A stretch of DNA of 64,000 bases from Edwardsiella hoshinae NBRC 105699 = ATCC 33379. GTDB lineage: Bacteria > Pseudomonadota > Gammaproteobacteria > Enterobacterales > Enterobacteriaceae. Positions 17,901 through 25,674 of this stretch are shown here, one piece after another; the stretch's first letter is position 1, and each line of letters begins with the position of its first letter. A program made the position numbers and the translations under genes. Under the pieces are notes generated by a model. That model worked only from the letters and a program-made list of their open reading frames with translations. It ran no database searches and was not told the origin of the DNA. Location of the stretch: contig NZ_BAUC01000015.1 of assembly GCF_000474215.1 (NCBI RefSeq), positions 1 to 64,000 of the forward strand, given 5' to 3'.

Positions 17901-17943
17901 AATAACAAGCTAATCATTGAGGTTCGCCTTGTGAACTACCTTG

Positions 17944-18834
17944 CTATTGTTTTTTTATGAAATAAGGTTTTATAACATTCACTAATAATGCACTAATCAA
18001 TATCAAAACGAAGCCATAGATCTGTTTGGTTGTAGGCACTTCATTCATTAACGAAGCGGCAATAATAACAGTGATTATTGGTGATAATAAAGTTGCATAA
18101 CTTGCAAACTCCGCACTCTCATTCTGTATTAAATAAAACCAGATGTAATATACCAACGCACTACCAATACCGCCCAGATAAAAAATACATAACAAGATTT
18201 TAATATCACTAAATGCAGTAACTATGGGGTGTAGCAATGACCCACGCTGAAAAAAAGGATAAGATAGCATCACTAATACAGTCGAAATTAAAATCTGCCA
18301 AAACAACCTTGCTTTAAAGGGAATGGCAGTAACGACCTTCTGCGAGATAACAGCACCAATAGCCCAAAACATAGCACTACAAAGTATAATTATTTCGCCT
18401 AAACCTACATGAACCTCTTTCAGTATTAAAAATATGCCTGATAAACACAAAAGAAGGGATAAGGAAGACAATAGGTTTACCCTCCTTGCCAGCCCCATCA
18501 GTATTAACGAAGTAAAGCAAGGCATTGTATAAACAAGTATTGTTGCATTGGTAACAGAAGTGAAGTGTAGAGCAATGCTGTTCAGCATGGGAACAATAAA
18601 AACATTTGGAACAGCTATTATAGCAAGCTTCAGAAATTCATCCAAGTTAAATTTTCCCAAGTTCTCCATGATGTTTTTGTTAAAAAGAATAAAGATGATG
18701 AAGCAGGAAACTAAAGATCCCGCCACTCTGAATGTGTATGGTCCTATTACATCAATGGCAATTTTTGATACAGGAAAGGACGTTCCCCATATTAACGCCA
18801 TTAAGAAAGTAAGCCATAAAGAATTTTTAGACAT
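17944..18834 (-). CDS. paaC: EamA/DMT-family exporter (PaaC-like)
   Basis: A 296-residue membrane protein with about ten hydrophobic helices in two EamA repeats (LMALIWGTSFPVSKIAID near the start, FWAIGAVISQKV in the second half). This drug/metabolite-exporter fold suits release of a small antibiotic and self-protection. It is the last gene of the pathway, starting 4 nt after the oxygenase stop, with AAAGGA inside the oxygenase end as its ribosome-binding site. In the pantocin A locus of Pantoea a membrane transporter has the same place and is called PaaC; the assignment here rests on context. The gene is clearly AT-richer than its surroundings. Confidence 0.8.
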   Translation of the reverse strand: MSKNSLWLTFLMALIWGTSFPVSKIAIDVIGPYTFRVAGSLVSCFIIFILFNKNIMENLGKFNLDEFLKLAIIAVPNVFIVPMLNSIALHFTSVTNATILVYTMPCFTSLILMGLARRVNLLSSLSLLLCLSGIFLILKEVHVGLGEIIILCSAMFWAIGAVISQKVVTAIPFKARLFWQILISTVLVMLSYPFFQRGSLLHPIVTAFSDIKILLCIFYLGGIGSALVYYIWFYLIQNESAEFASYATLLSPIITVIIAASLMNEVPTTKQIYGFVLILISALLVNVIKPYFIKKQ

Positions 18835-18838
18835 CTAC

Positions 18839-19519
18839 TTAATCCTTTCCATATCTTGCTATCACTGACATTCTCCTGTTTTTTTGATTAGCAGTCACCA
18901 TTGAGACAAAATGTGGAACTTGTACCTCAGAGGTATCAAAGAGGAATAATTCCCCTAAAGCTGGAGTTAGTGTCTTAATAACCTTGTCCTTTTCCTGACT
19001 AAGAATATGTGTGAGACCACCAAAGTTTGGTTCCCAGTTCTGAGTGATGTTCAGTGCAATACCAACATTGTTCCCCGAATCAGAGTGAGTATTGAGGAAA
19101 TGACTTTTATCGAAGCGATTAATGTAAAAAACATCAATGCCTCCGATCCCCCGACCAGTCAAGCTCGCAATCAAGTCTTTGAAGTTTTCAGAGTTGCAAA
19201 AATCAAAGGCCATTGCCGCTGCTTCACAAGGTGCAACATTATCTTTAGTTTCATTTGACAGTCTTCTAAAGAAAAAGCTGAATCTATTCTCACAGTAATC
19301 TTCAAAGCATTTTTTATAGCATTGATTAATTTCCCTAGCTGTAGTCGTGAATGATAAGTCTTTCTGTTCTATTGAATTCTTGTATATATATGTCCAACTG
19401 TTTTCGGATGAAGATTGCGATGACTTCATTATATCTGTGATTTTTGAACTAAAAAGACATTCAATGTTTTTGGTCAAATAACCTTTATCGCTGAAATCTT
19501 TTGTGTCATTATTATTCAT
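18839..19519 (-). CDS. paaB: Fe(II)/2-oxoglutarate-dependent oxygenase (PaaB-like)
   Basis: A 226-residue oxygenase of the prolyl-4-hydroxylase-like fold. The iron ligands are visible as His145-x-Asp147 in FLNTHSDSGNN and a distal His203 in VQVPHFVSM. Arg215/216 in KNRRMSVIARY is placed to bind 2-oxoglutarate, and FGGLTHIL is a typical core strand. Its start overlaps the PaaA stop (ATGA), so the two are translationally coupled. In pantocin A biosynthesis PaaB acts after PaaA; its exact reaction on the core is not something I can derive here. AT-rich, like the whole island. Confidence 0.82.
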   Translation of the reverse strand: MNNNDTKDFSDKGYLTKNIECLFSSKITDIMKSSQSSSENSWTYIYKNSIEQKDLSFTTTAREINQCYKKCFEDYCENRFSFFFRRLSNETKDNVAPCEAAAMAFDFCNSENFKDLIASLTGRGIGGIDVFYINRFDKSHFLNTHSDSGNNVGIALNITQNWEPNFGGLTHILSQEKDKVIKTLTPALGELFLFDTSEVQVPHFVSMVTANQKNRRMSVIARYGKD

Positions 19520-20637
19520 TTACAAATCACCTCCTCACGCACGTTGAAATTCTGTAGTGAGAGAATGAATTTTTTTCCGATAAGATGTGGTTTATCATAA
19601 CCAGTAATGATCTTTATCACTTGGTCTGTGACGATACCAGCCATAATTGATAATGAGGGGGCGCTTTGCCAAGCATTCACTTTCCGCTCACCGTCAATGA
19701 ATGAGTGTTTGAGACGAGCTTCCTGAAACTTTCTAATGTCGTAATCGCTATCATAATATTTATTTTTTACGAGATCTTTGATATCTTCGAAATTACTTTG
19801 GATACCATCATTGAGGTAGATTGGACCAACAGAAATCTCCAAGGGATCACCACCAAGTTCGATAACCGGAATCGCTTTTTCTTTGGCTATATTATGAATA
19901 ATCTCTTCAGCGGTGTCCTTACGGTAGTAACCGAGCGCTGCCCATGCAAGAATAATAAAAGTACTGTCGCCAATGAGTTCTTCTAATCTGCCTTTATCTG
20001 AAGATGCAAACTCGCAGAATGTCTCAACATTGACATTCTCATTGTATGCCATGAGCGTTTCTCTGGCCGCATCCACCTTGTTCTTACCTACATCATCTGT
20101 ACGATACAGAACCTGCCTATTAATATTTGATAATTCTACATCATCGCCATCAATGAGTCTTAATGCTCCAACGCCTGCCATCGTTAGTTGTAGAGCGCAC
20201 CATGTCCCCCACCCACCCATTCCGAAGATGGCAATCTTACTTTGCTTTAGCCGCTCTTGATAGACGAAGGAATGTTGGTTATCGGCATCAATCAATGAAA
20301 ACTGGAGGATCTGCCTGTTATACCTTTCAATTTCTTGACCAGATAGCGAGTTTGAAAAGAAGGCGTTGTCCTGAAGAAGTTTCCTTTCAGCTAAACTTGC
20401 AACAAACGCATCAAGACACTCGCTTTTTAGCTGAACTCCTTCATTGATTAACTCTTTAAAAATCCGAGGGACAGTCCTTTTACCATCCATTTTTTCAAGT
20501 GCCGATCTTACCCATGCAGGAGGATTATTAATTATCTGGGAGACTCCCGGAATTTCTCCAATACAGATATCACCATCATCAGCCAAAATGATGTGATGTG
20601 ACTCTTTAATCATGGGCTTAATATTTGAAAGAGACAT
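19516..20637 (-). CDS. paaA: ThiF/E1-like RiPP-modifying enzyme (PaaA-like)
   Basis: A 373-residue enzyme. Residues 1-95 look like a PqqD-type peptide-binding (RRE) domain, as in MccB. Residues 130-340 form the ThiF/E1 adenylating fold, with GMGGWG (139-144), LIDGDDVELSNINRQ (161-175) and DDVGKNK (181-187). The Cys-x-x-Cys zinc motif of many E1-like enzymes is absent. In pantocin A biosynthesis PaaA performs double dehydration and decarboxylation of two adjacent Glu residues in the precursor. The precursor gene upstream has the required Glu-Glu-Asn. I start at ATG 20637, which has GGAGAG five bases upstream; the frame extends to 20733 but crosses the hairpin. Confidence 0.88.
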   Translation of the reverse strand: MSLSNIKPMIKESHHIILADDGDICIGEIPGVSQIINNPPAWVRSALEKMDGKRTVPRIFKELINEGVQLKSECLDAFVASLAERKLLQDNAFFSNSLSGQEIERYNRQILQFSLIDADNQHSFVYQERLKQSKIAIFGMGGWGTWCALQLTMAGVGALRLIDGDDVELSNINRQVLYRTDDVGKNKVDAARETLMAYNENVNVETFCEFASSDKGRLEELIGDSTFIILAWAALGYYRKDTAEEIIHNIAKEKAIPVIELGGDPLEISVGPIYLNDGIQSNFEDIKDLVKNKYYDSDYDIRKFQEARLKHSFIDGERKVNAWQSAPSLSIMAGIVTDQVIKIITGYDKPHLIGKKFILSLQNFNVREEVICK

Positions 20638-20647
20638 TTTTCTCTCC

Positions 20648-20679
20648 AAAAAAGTAAGGCCGCATACTGAATGCGGCCT
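20648..20679 (-). terminator. Terminator-like hairpin between precursor and paaA
   Basis: On the minus strand a perfect 9-bp stem (20679-20671 with 20665-20657), 5-nt loop and TTACTTTTTT tail lie between the precursor stop and paaA. The last T-run is directly followed by the paaA ribosome-binding site. As in the microcin C operon, this could allow much more precursor mRNA than enzyme mRNA by partial termination. Confidence 0.85.
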
Positions 20680-20692
20680 ATGCCATAAATTA

Positions 20693-20785
20693 TCAGTTAA
20701 GAACGATAACCTGACCTTTGGTATACATGGCATTTTCTTCAGTGATTGCAGAAATGCGCTGAGACAGAGTAGAGAGCTTAATCAT
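20693..20785 (-). CDS. paaP: Pantocin A-type precursor peptide (PaaP-like), 30 residues
   Basis: A short gene encoding MIKLSTLSQRISAIT, then Glu16-Glu17-Asn18, then AMYTKGQVIVLN. The pantocin A precursor PaaP of Pantoea agglomerans is also 30 residues, with Glu-Glu-Asn at positions 16-18 that become the antibiotic, so the length and core position match exactly. Residues 1-15 would be the leader and 19-30 a follower that is removed. AGAGGG lies 7 nt upstream of the ATG. It is directly upstream of the ThiF, oxygenase and exporter genes. At this size it is easily missed by gene finders. The terminal Asn also recalls microcin C, but the internal core fits far better. Confidence 0.88.
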   Translation of the reverse strand: MIKLSTLSQRISAITEENAMYTKGQVIVLN

Positions 20786-20858
20786 AGTAATACCCTCTCG
20801 TTGGGATTGTTAAGATTAAAATATTTGATGTTGCATTTTGGTTTCAATGCCACAAGAG

Positions 20859-20886
20859 TAAATAACATAAATAACGCAACCGTCAA
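20859..20886 (-). promoter_or_regulatory. Candidate sigma-70 promoter for paaP
   Basis: On the minus strand TTGACG (20886-20881) is followed after 16 nt by TATTTA (20864-20859), about 75 nt upstream of the precursor start. The -35 is good and the -10 is weak (3 of 6), so this is tentative. The region is AT-rich and no regulator gene lies nearby. Confidence 0.4.
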
Positions 20887-21063
20887 TAACCTGGGAGTAA
20901 AAAATATGTATGTTATGAAATTAAAAATATGACCAGAATTTAAAATCATTTGTCTACTTATCTTCTAGATTTAAGTTTCAGTAACACAATAAATTTACAG
21001 TGTGAAATTTTAAACGAAAAGTGCATAAACAAGAATTAATCATCATGATGATGTGCTCATCTG

Positions 21064-21098
21064 GGCGTTGGTGCATGGATAGGTTAAAGGTGCTATTT
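21064..21098 (-). repeat. 35-bp imperfect inverted repeat, right copy
   Basis: The reverse complement matches 17866-17900. Read on the minus strand, both copies encode ...LTYP in the same phase, as if they were the 3' ends of two copies of the same insertion sequence facing each other. Confidence 0.85.
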
Positions 21099-21205
21099 GG
21101 GTAAGCGCACCGCCCTCGATGTCTGGATAAACTGACTCATTCTGGTAACGATAATGGGCACTGGACATGAATGATCGGACATGGGTAAACGAAGCGTTGT
21201 AGCTG

Positions 21206-21482
21206 CGCTTAGATAAAAATCAGCGTTTATGGCCTGTTGGGGATTAACGTAAATAAGACGACGGTGTTCGCCTCGTGGCGCGAGGTCTCGCTCGGCAGCG
21301 CTCAAGAGGGCAGCCTCCAGGATTCGCGTAGCAAGGGTGGGGTGATGTACGGCGCCGGCGTGCAGATCAATCCGCTGGCCAATTGGAGCGTGGATATCGG
21401 CTATGAAGGCTCTCGTGCCGATCTGGGCGGCAGTAAGCACAGTATCAACGGCTTCAACCTGGGTATCGGTTACCGTTTCTAA
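21206..21482 (+). pseudogene. 5'-truncated Ail/OmpX-like outer-membrane gene
   Basis: From about 21206 the plus strand encodes ISVYGLLGINVNKTTV-like sequence through NPLANWSVDIGYEGS to LGIGYRF and a stop, homologous to the last 90 residues of the gene at 16897-17469. The signal peptide and first half are lost, replaced by sequence next to the right inverted repeat. A short product from ATG 21237 would lack an export signal. The last 162 bases are nearly identical to the intact copy while the part before is diverged, which points to gene conversion. Confidence 0.85.
21319..21480 (+). repeat. 162-bp direct repeat, copy 2
   Basis: Partner of 17306-17467, with two mismatches seen. Same orientation, 4.0 kb apart, so recombination between the copies would delete the island. 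Confidence 0.95.
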
Positions 21483-21526
21483 GCGACCGTGATGGCGGGC
21501 GGTCTTGGCCGCTCGCCATGGACCGC

Positions 21527-22375
21527 TCAGGCCTCGGGGATTAGCCGGACTTTAATATCGGCCGGCGCGGCGTGATAAGGTGCCGAAGTGACTAATAAGT
21601 CAATGCCGCATTGCGCCATGCTCTCGACGGTAGCCAGGTTGATCCCGCCGGCCAGTGAGAGGCGGCATCCCGGCGCCACGTCGTCGGCCACCTGGCGGAT
21701 CGCCCGCGCCTGTTCAGGGGAGAACTTATCCAGTTGCAGAATATCAGGCTGGGCATACAGCGCCGCGCGCGCTTCTTCGGGGGTATCGGCTTCGACGATG
21801 ATACATTTCTCGGGGGCCTGATGGCGTAGGCGTGACACCATGCCTTGCCAATCGTCAGGATCGGGCCAGAAGCGGCGATGGTTAGCGAAGAGCAGCACAG
21901 TTTCGCCACAGCCAGCGCGATGCAGAATGGCGCCGCCATCCAGCACCGCTTGCATCACGGCCAGGCGAGTACCCGGCACCGACTTGCGGGTACAGGCGAT
22001 CTGACCGTCGGGTTGATAACGTCGCAGTAGGGCGACCATGCGCGCGGTGTAATCGCTCACGCCGCAGCTCCACTCCAACAGATTTTGACATGCTTTCCAC
22101 CCCTGATGCAGGGCGCCGGCGGTGCCTTGCGCGTGAAGCAGAAGGTCGCCCGGCTCGACGGTGTCGCCGTCGTTGACGGCGGGCGTGACCGCCAGGCCGA
22201 GGCGGGCGAGTAGGCGACAAGCCAGCGTGATGGCGCTGACGCAGCCTCCCTGACGGTGATAAAAGCGTATCTCGCCGCGCTGCTTGCCAATACCCAGCGC
22301 GCGGGTGGTGATATCGCCTCCTTGAATATCTTCCTGTAGCCAAGTATCCAGTTGGCTATCACTGATAAAGATCAT
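21527..22375 (-). CDS. modD: ModD, nicotinate-nucleotide-pyrophosphorylase-like protein
   Basis: A 282-residue protein of the quinolinate phosphoribosyltransferase fold. ModD sequences are linked to molybdate transport loci; the reaction is not firmly known. Family marks: LQEDIQGGDITTRALGI near the start, ACTRKSVPGTRLAVMQAVLDGGAILHRAG in the middle, IIVEADTPEEA and LSLAGGINLATV near the end. It overlaps the upstream methyltransferase by ATGA and so forms an operon with it. A partial, deleted copy lies at 17485-17625. Confidence 0.88.
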   Translation of the reverse strand: MIFISDSQLDTWLQEDIQGGDITTRALGIGKQRGEIRFYHRQGGCVSAITLACRLLARLGLAVTPAVNDGDTVEPGDLLLHAQGTAGALHQGWKACQNLLEWSCGVSDYTARMVALLRRYQPDGQIACTRKSVPGTRLAVMQAVLDGGAILHRAGCGETVLLFANHRRFWPDPDDWQGMVSRLRHQAPEKCIIVEADTPEEARAALYAQPDILQLDKFSPEQARAIRQVADDVAPGCRLSLAGGINLATVESMAQCGIDLLVTSAPYHAAPADIKVRLIPEA

Positions 22376-23193
22376 GCACTCTCCTCGGCAAGGGGTTGGG
22401 GCCGCCAGCTGATCAACGCCCAGTCGCGGAGTGCGCCGGCCGGGGTGCGTCCGTGTAGGCGGCAGTGACGGTAATAGGCCTCCAGAGCCTGGCGCTCCTC
22501 GGCGCTGACCTCACCGAGCGCCACACTCAGGGCGTCGGCAAATTGGGCGGCTGATTCGGCGCGCTGTTGACAGGCGGGAACCCGGATAAAGTTGACCTCG
22601 GCATAGATCCCCATCTGGTAGAGGATGTTGACGGCGTAGAGGTAATTAGGCAGTTCCCGCACTGGACGGCCGATGGCGCGTAAGATCTCGCCATCGACGA
22701 AGCTGCTGCTGACCGGGTGGGTGGTATAGACGCCTAAGCGGGCATGTCGATTGAGTTTGGCCAGCGCCGGGCGTAGATCATCCACTAACGTCGAGCGTGA
22801 AGCGACCGCGATATCACAACGGGGAATGTCGTCCCAGGGCTCTTCCCAGGCGCGGCGTAACAAGATGGCGTTGTCGATTCCTTGCTGGGCGGCGCGTTGA
22901 GCCGCTACCGCCAGCATGCCTGGGCTATAATCCAACCCATAAACTTGGCGTAGGCGTGGAGCCAAGGCCAGACAGACGCTGCCGGGGCCGCAGCCGACGT
23001 CCAAAAGCGTCTGCGCCTGACGCAGATCGATTGCTGCCGTTAGCTGCTGTAAATAGGGATCGTTCGCGGCGGCACAGGTGACCGACATGGCCTGGGCGCG
23101 GCGATCCCAATGCTCTGGCGATTTCGGTGTACGCTGCGCCAGCGTCAACTGCTGGCGGTAGAGTGCGGCGAAGTCAATGTCATCGATTAGCAT
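22372..23193 (-). CDS. Class I SAM-dependent methyltransferase, modD partner
   Basis: A 273-residue methyltransferase with the SAM-binding motif LLDVGCGPGSVCLALA near residues 60-75, GLDYSPGML for the ribose-binding acid, and CDIAVASRSTLV. It begins the two-gene operon and is preceded by GGAGAAGGGAA. Such methyltransferases often sit next to modD, but the substrate is unknown. A ModE-type palindrome lies 59-82 nt upstream of its start. Confidence 0.82.
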   Translation of the reverse strand: MLIDDIDFAALYRQQLTLAQRTPKSPEHWDRRAQAMSVTCAAANDPYLQQLTAAIDLRQAQTLLDVGCGPGSVCLALAPRLRQVYGLDYSPGMLAVAAQRAAQQGIDNAILLRRAWEEPWDDIPRCDIAVASRSTLVDDLRPALAKLNRHARLGVYTTHPVSSSFVDGEILRAIGRPVRELPNYLYAVNILYQMGIYAEVNFIRVPACQQRAESAAQFADALSVALGEVSAEERQALEAYYRHCRLHGRTPAGALRDWALISWRPQPLAEESA

Positions 23194-23251
23194 TTCCCTT
23201 CTCCTTGCGGGCGTCGCCGCGTAGTCCGTACTCGGCGAACGCAGCGGCGCA

Positions 23252-23275
23252 CGTTATATATTTTCTTATATATTG
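23252..23275. promoter_or_regulatory. Candidate ModE (molybdate repressor) box
   Basis: CGTTATATA, six bases, then TATATATTG form an inverted repeat like the E. coli ModE operator core (TATATA half sites with a short spacer). It lies upstream of the methyltransferase-modD operon, whose product belongs to molybdate loci. The TATA-rich repeat could also overlap a -10 element. Confidence 0.55.
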
Positions 23276-23777
23276 AGAAGATGTTTCTACGGCGTCAAGC
23301 GCTATGCATGCAAATAGCGTAGAGCGAATAGTTTTGGGAAAAAAGCGGCAAAGATAAAGCCAGTGAGATCATGTGATTTTTATCCTGGAGAAAGGGATAG
23401 CGTTGTGCGTGGTTGTTAGCGCGATGCTTGGCGTGCTGGGGCGGCTGACTGAGCGGGAGAAAAGGACGGTCTCATCCCGCATTGGCGAACGCTGAGGTAC
23501 CAGTTTTTCGCGGTTAAATGCCGGACGACAGGAGAAGAAAAAGCGGATAATTATAAATAAAATAAATATACCGTGCGACCGCCGAGATATTGTATAACTG
23601 TAGCGACAGGACTGAGTTACGGCACCCTCGGCGGCGTTTCTGGGTATTATTCCGCTGCATCCGGTCGCCGCTTTATCCTGCCGGATGATTACCTGTCCGT
23701 ACCCGTTCGCAGCGCTACCTTCTGGGCGTCGGCGGCGGTGTAGCGAGTACGGATGGGTAAACTCATTCTGCTCGCGC
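23276..23777. other. Spacer between the modD operon and caiF
   Basis: A 500-base stretch. A long minus-strand frame (23369-23836) runs through it and into caiF antisense space but has no ribosome-binding site, a basic low-complexity sequence and no known motif; I do not call it. Nothing else is evident. Confidence 0.5.
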
Positions 23778-24236
23778 TTATTTACGCTGGGCTTTGGAAA
23801 GCATCCATTGCCATTTCTGCTCACGGTTGAGCTCATCGGGAGGGACGCGGATCGCCATGCGCGCTACGGCCTCTGCGTCGGCCTGAGCCTGGGCTTCCTG
23901 ACTTACCGGCGTCTCGTTGGCGTTGCGGCTCTCCTCATTTTCCGCTTCCATATTGATGGCATTACGAATCCGGGTGGCGATCAACTCATCGATATGCGTG
24001 ACTTGAATCAGTCGTTGGCACTGGCAGCCACGGCCCTCTAGCTGATTGGGAACGGTCTTGGTCTGACAGGTGATCTCTTCCACACCGGAAAGAATATAGG
24101 AGACGGTGTTGATGGCCTTACAGGTAGAAAGGTCGAACTGTTGGGCGATTTCGCGGGCGCTAACCCACCGTTGCTGTTGCATCACCCAACGGGCAACCGA
24201 CAGATATAAAGGTTCCTGAGTATACTCTCTACACAT
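23778..24236 (-). CDS. caiF: Carnitine-operon activator CaiF
   Basis: CaiF activates the divergent cai and fix operons when carnitine is present without oxygen. The start YTQEPLYLSVARWVMQQQRWVSAREIAQQF holds an N-terminal winged-helix DNA-binding domain; QLEGRGCQCQRLIQV carries the conserved Cys pair; ELNREQKWQWMLSKAQR is the family end. About 20 residues longer than the E. coli protein, with an acidic Asn/Glu/Ala-rich insert before the C-terminus. I start at Met 24236 by homology; 24248 is an alternative. It lies about 3 kb from fixX, beyond aes and yaaU, not downstream of caiE as in E. coli. Confidence 0.92.
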   Translation of the reverse strand: MCREYTQEPLYLSVARWVMQQQRWVSAREIAQQFDLSTCKAINTVSYILSGVEEITCQTKTVPNQLEGRGCQCQRLIQVTHIDELIATRIRNAINMEAENEESRNANETPVSQEAQAQADAEAVARMAIRVPPDELNREQKWQWMLSKAQRK

Positions 24237-24248
24237 ATTTTCACCCAT

Positions 24249-24697
24249 TTAACCAGAATGGTTAATCCATTTAACAATATTCTGTGGCCTAAGGTTGAAT
24301 ATGATTAGCCGTCCTTATCAATATTGTCGTGGGCGGCTTAGCCTCGGCCAGGGATATTTTGAATATACCTAAGGTGCCCTACTATTAACAATGAAATTTT
24401 TGCGGTTTTTCAGGAAAGTGTCGTCTGTGACGCATTGTTAATTCAATGTTTTCTACAGGTGTAATTTACGTAATTTATATTATTAGCCTTTTTCCAAGGC
24501 GCGTTGCCGTTAGCCGAGTAATCTTGAGGGGCAATATTATTGTTGAGCCTATCGGCTAGGGCGATAGCCTGCATACGTTATGCTCGGATTTTCATTCTAT
24601 GCCACTATTTATTATGGAATTTTTATGCGTATGTCCTGGCTCACAGAACCTATTTTATTATGCCATAAAATAAGCACTATCTTATCCGGAGGGTATA
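24249..24697. other. Divergent caiF-aes spacer
   Basis: 449 AT-rich bases contain the promoters of both genes. A TGTGA at about 24425 could be half of a CRP site, but the other half is poor, so it is not listed. Confidence 0.45.
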
Positions 24698-25669
24698 ATG
24701 AACGCTAACAATAAAGTGAATGTTCTCCAGCGGGTTTCCGCGGAGATGCAACGTGTTTTGCAGTTTCAGCAGGATAATGCAACGCAAGAATCAGTTTGCT
24801 CAGATTATTCCTCGATGCGCCAAGCCTATATTCAGGAAAGAAAATATTGGAATCAGGGCGGCGCCGAAATGGCGCGCTGCGAATCAGTCTCGGTGGCGAC
24901 GCCTTATGGTCGCGTTGCGACGCGTATCTATTATCCGCAGCATCCGGCGCAAGCGGTGATCTTTTACCTGCATGGTGGCGGTTTTATTCTCGGTAATCTC
25001 GATACTCATGATCGGATTATGCGGTTGTTGGCGGAGTATAGCCATTGTGCCGTGGTTGGCATCGATTATACCCTCTCGCCAGAGGCGCGTTTTCCTCAGG
25101 CGATCGAGGAGAGCGTAGCGGTGTGCCGTTTCTTTCATCAACATGCTGCCGACTATGCTCTACCGATGGCGCGTATCGGCTTTGCCGGAGATTCGGCCGG
25201 CGCCATGCTGGCCATGGCGACGGTGCTGTGGTTACGCGATCAGGGAATCGAGTGCGGTGAGGTGCGCGGCGTGCTGCTCTATTACGGACTGTATGGTTTA
25301 CAAGACTCCGCCACGCGTCGTCTGTATGGCGGCGTTTGGGATGGCCTGACACAGGCGGATCTGCTTAGCTACGAGCAGGCTTACTTACCCGATGAGGCGG
25401 CGCGGGAATCTCCCTATTACTGCTTATTTAACAATGACCTAACCCACGATATTCCACCTTGTTTTATCGCCGGGGCGCAGTTTGACCCGCTGTTGGATGA
25501 CAGTGTGGCGTTGTTTCAGACTTTGCGTGAGCATCAACAACCCTGTAGTTATCACATGTACCCCGGCGTGTTGCATGCCTTCTTACACTATTCGCGCATG
25601 ATGGAATCCGCCGATCAGGCGTTGCGTGATGGTGCCGACTATTTCTACCGTCAGTTGCAGATTGCCTGA
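24698..25669 (+). CDS. aes: Acetyl esterase Aes
   Basis: An alpha/beta-hydrolase of the hormone-sensitive-lipase family, which cleaves short acyl esters in the cytoplasm. The 323-residue product aligns with E. coli Aes throughout. It has the oxyanion-hole HGGG in [15 protein letters not shown], the nucleophile Ser in [10 protein letters not shown], the catalytic Asp in FDPLLDDS and His in [13 protein letters not shown] stands 5 nt upstream of the ATG. In E. coli it also interacts with MalT and alpha-galactosidase. It interrupts the carnitine region between caiF and yaaU, on the opposite strand to both. Confidence 0.93.
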   Translation: MNANNKVNVLQRVSAEMQRVLQFQQDNATQESVCSDYSSMRQAYIQERKYWNQGGAEMARCESVSVATPYGRVATRIYYPQHPAQAVIFYLHGGGFILGNLDTHDRIMRLLAEYSHCAVVGIDYTLSPEARFPQAIEESVAVCRFFHQHAADYALPMARIGFAGDSAGAMLAMATVLWLRDQGIECGEVRGVLLYYGLYGLQDSATRRLYGGVWDGLTQADLLSYEQAYLPDEAARESPYYCLFNNDLTHDIPPCFIAGAQFDPLLDDSVALFQTLREHQQPCSYHMYPGVLHAFLHYSRMMESADQALRDGADYFYRQLQIA

Positions 25670-25674
25670 CGACC

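Larger units (their letters stand above)
17634..21098. mobile_element. AT-rich island carrying the pantocin-type cluster, bounded by IS relics
   Basis: The segment from the IS3 relic to the right inverted repeat is AT-rich against GC-rich flanks. It has a 35-bp inverted repeat at its edges and carries a complete four-gene pathway. It splits what looks like a duplicated outer-membrane gene plus modD block. No intact transposase is left, so it is no longer mobile on its own. Exact borders of the original insertion cannot be fixed from one sequence. Confidence 0.65.

Noticed and set aside
20693-20785. Microcin C-type precursor modified at its terminal Asn
   Set aside because: The peptide does end in Asn and the ThiF protein resembles MccB. 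But the peptide is 30 residues rather than about 7, has an internal Glu-Glu-Asn at 16-18, and is followed by an oxygenase and an EamA exporter, which fits pantocin A.
21093-21440. Minus-strand frame across the truncated outer-membrane gene
   Set aside because: It is the antisense shadow of the plus-strand beta-barrel sequence; a matching shadow exists opposite the intact copy.
23369-23836. 155-codon minus-strand open frame upstream of and overlapping the end of caiF
   Set aside because: It overlaps caiF in another frame, has a biased basic sequence, no ribosome-binding site and no known motif.
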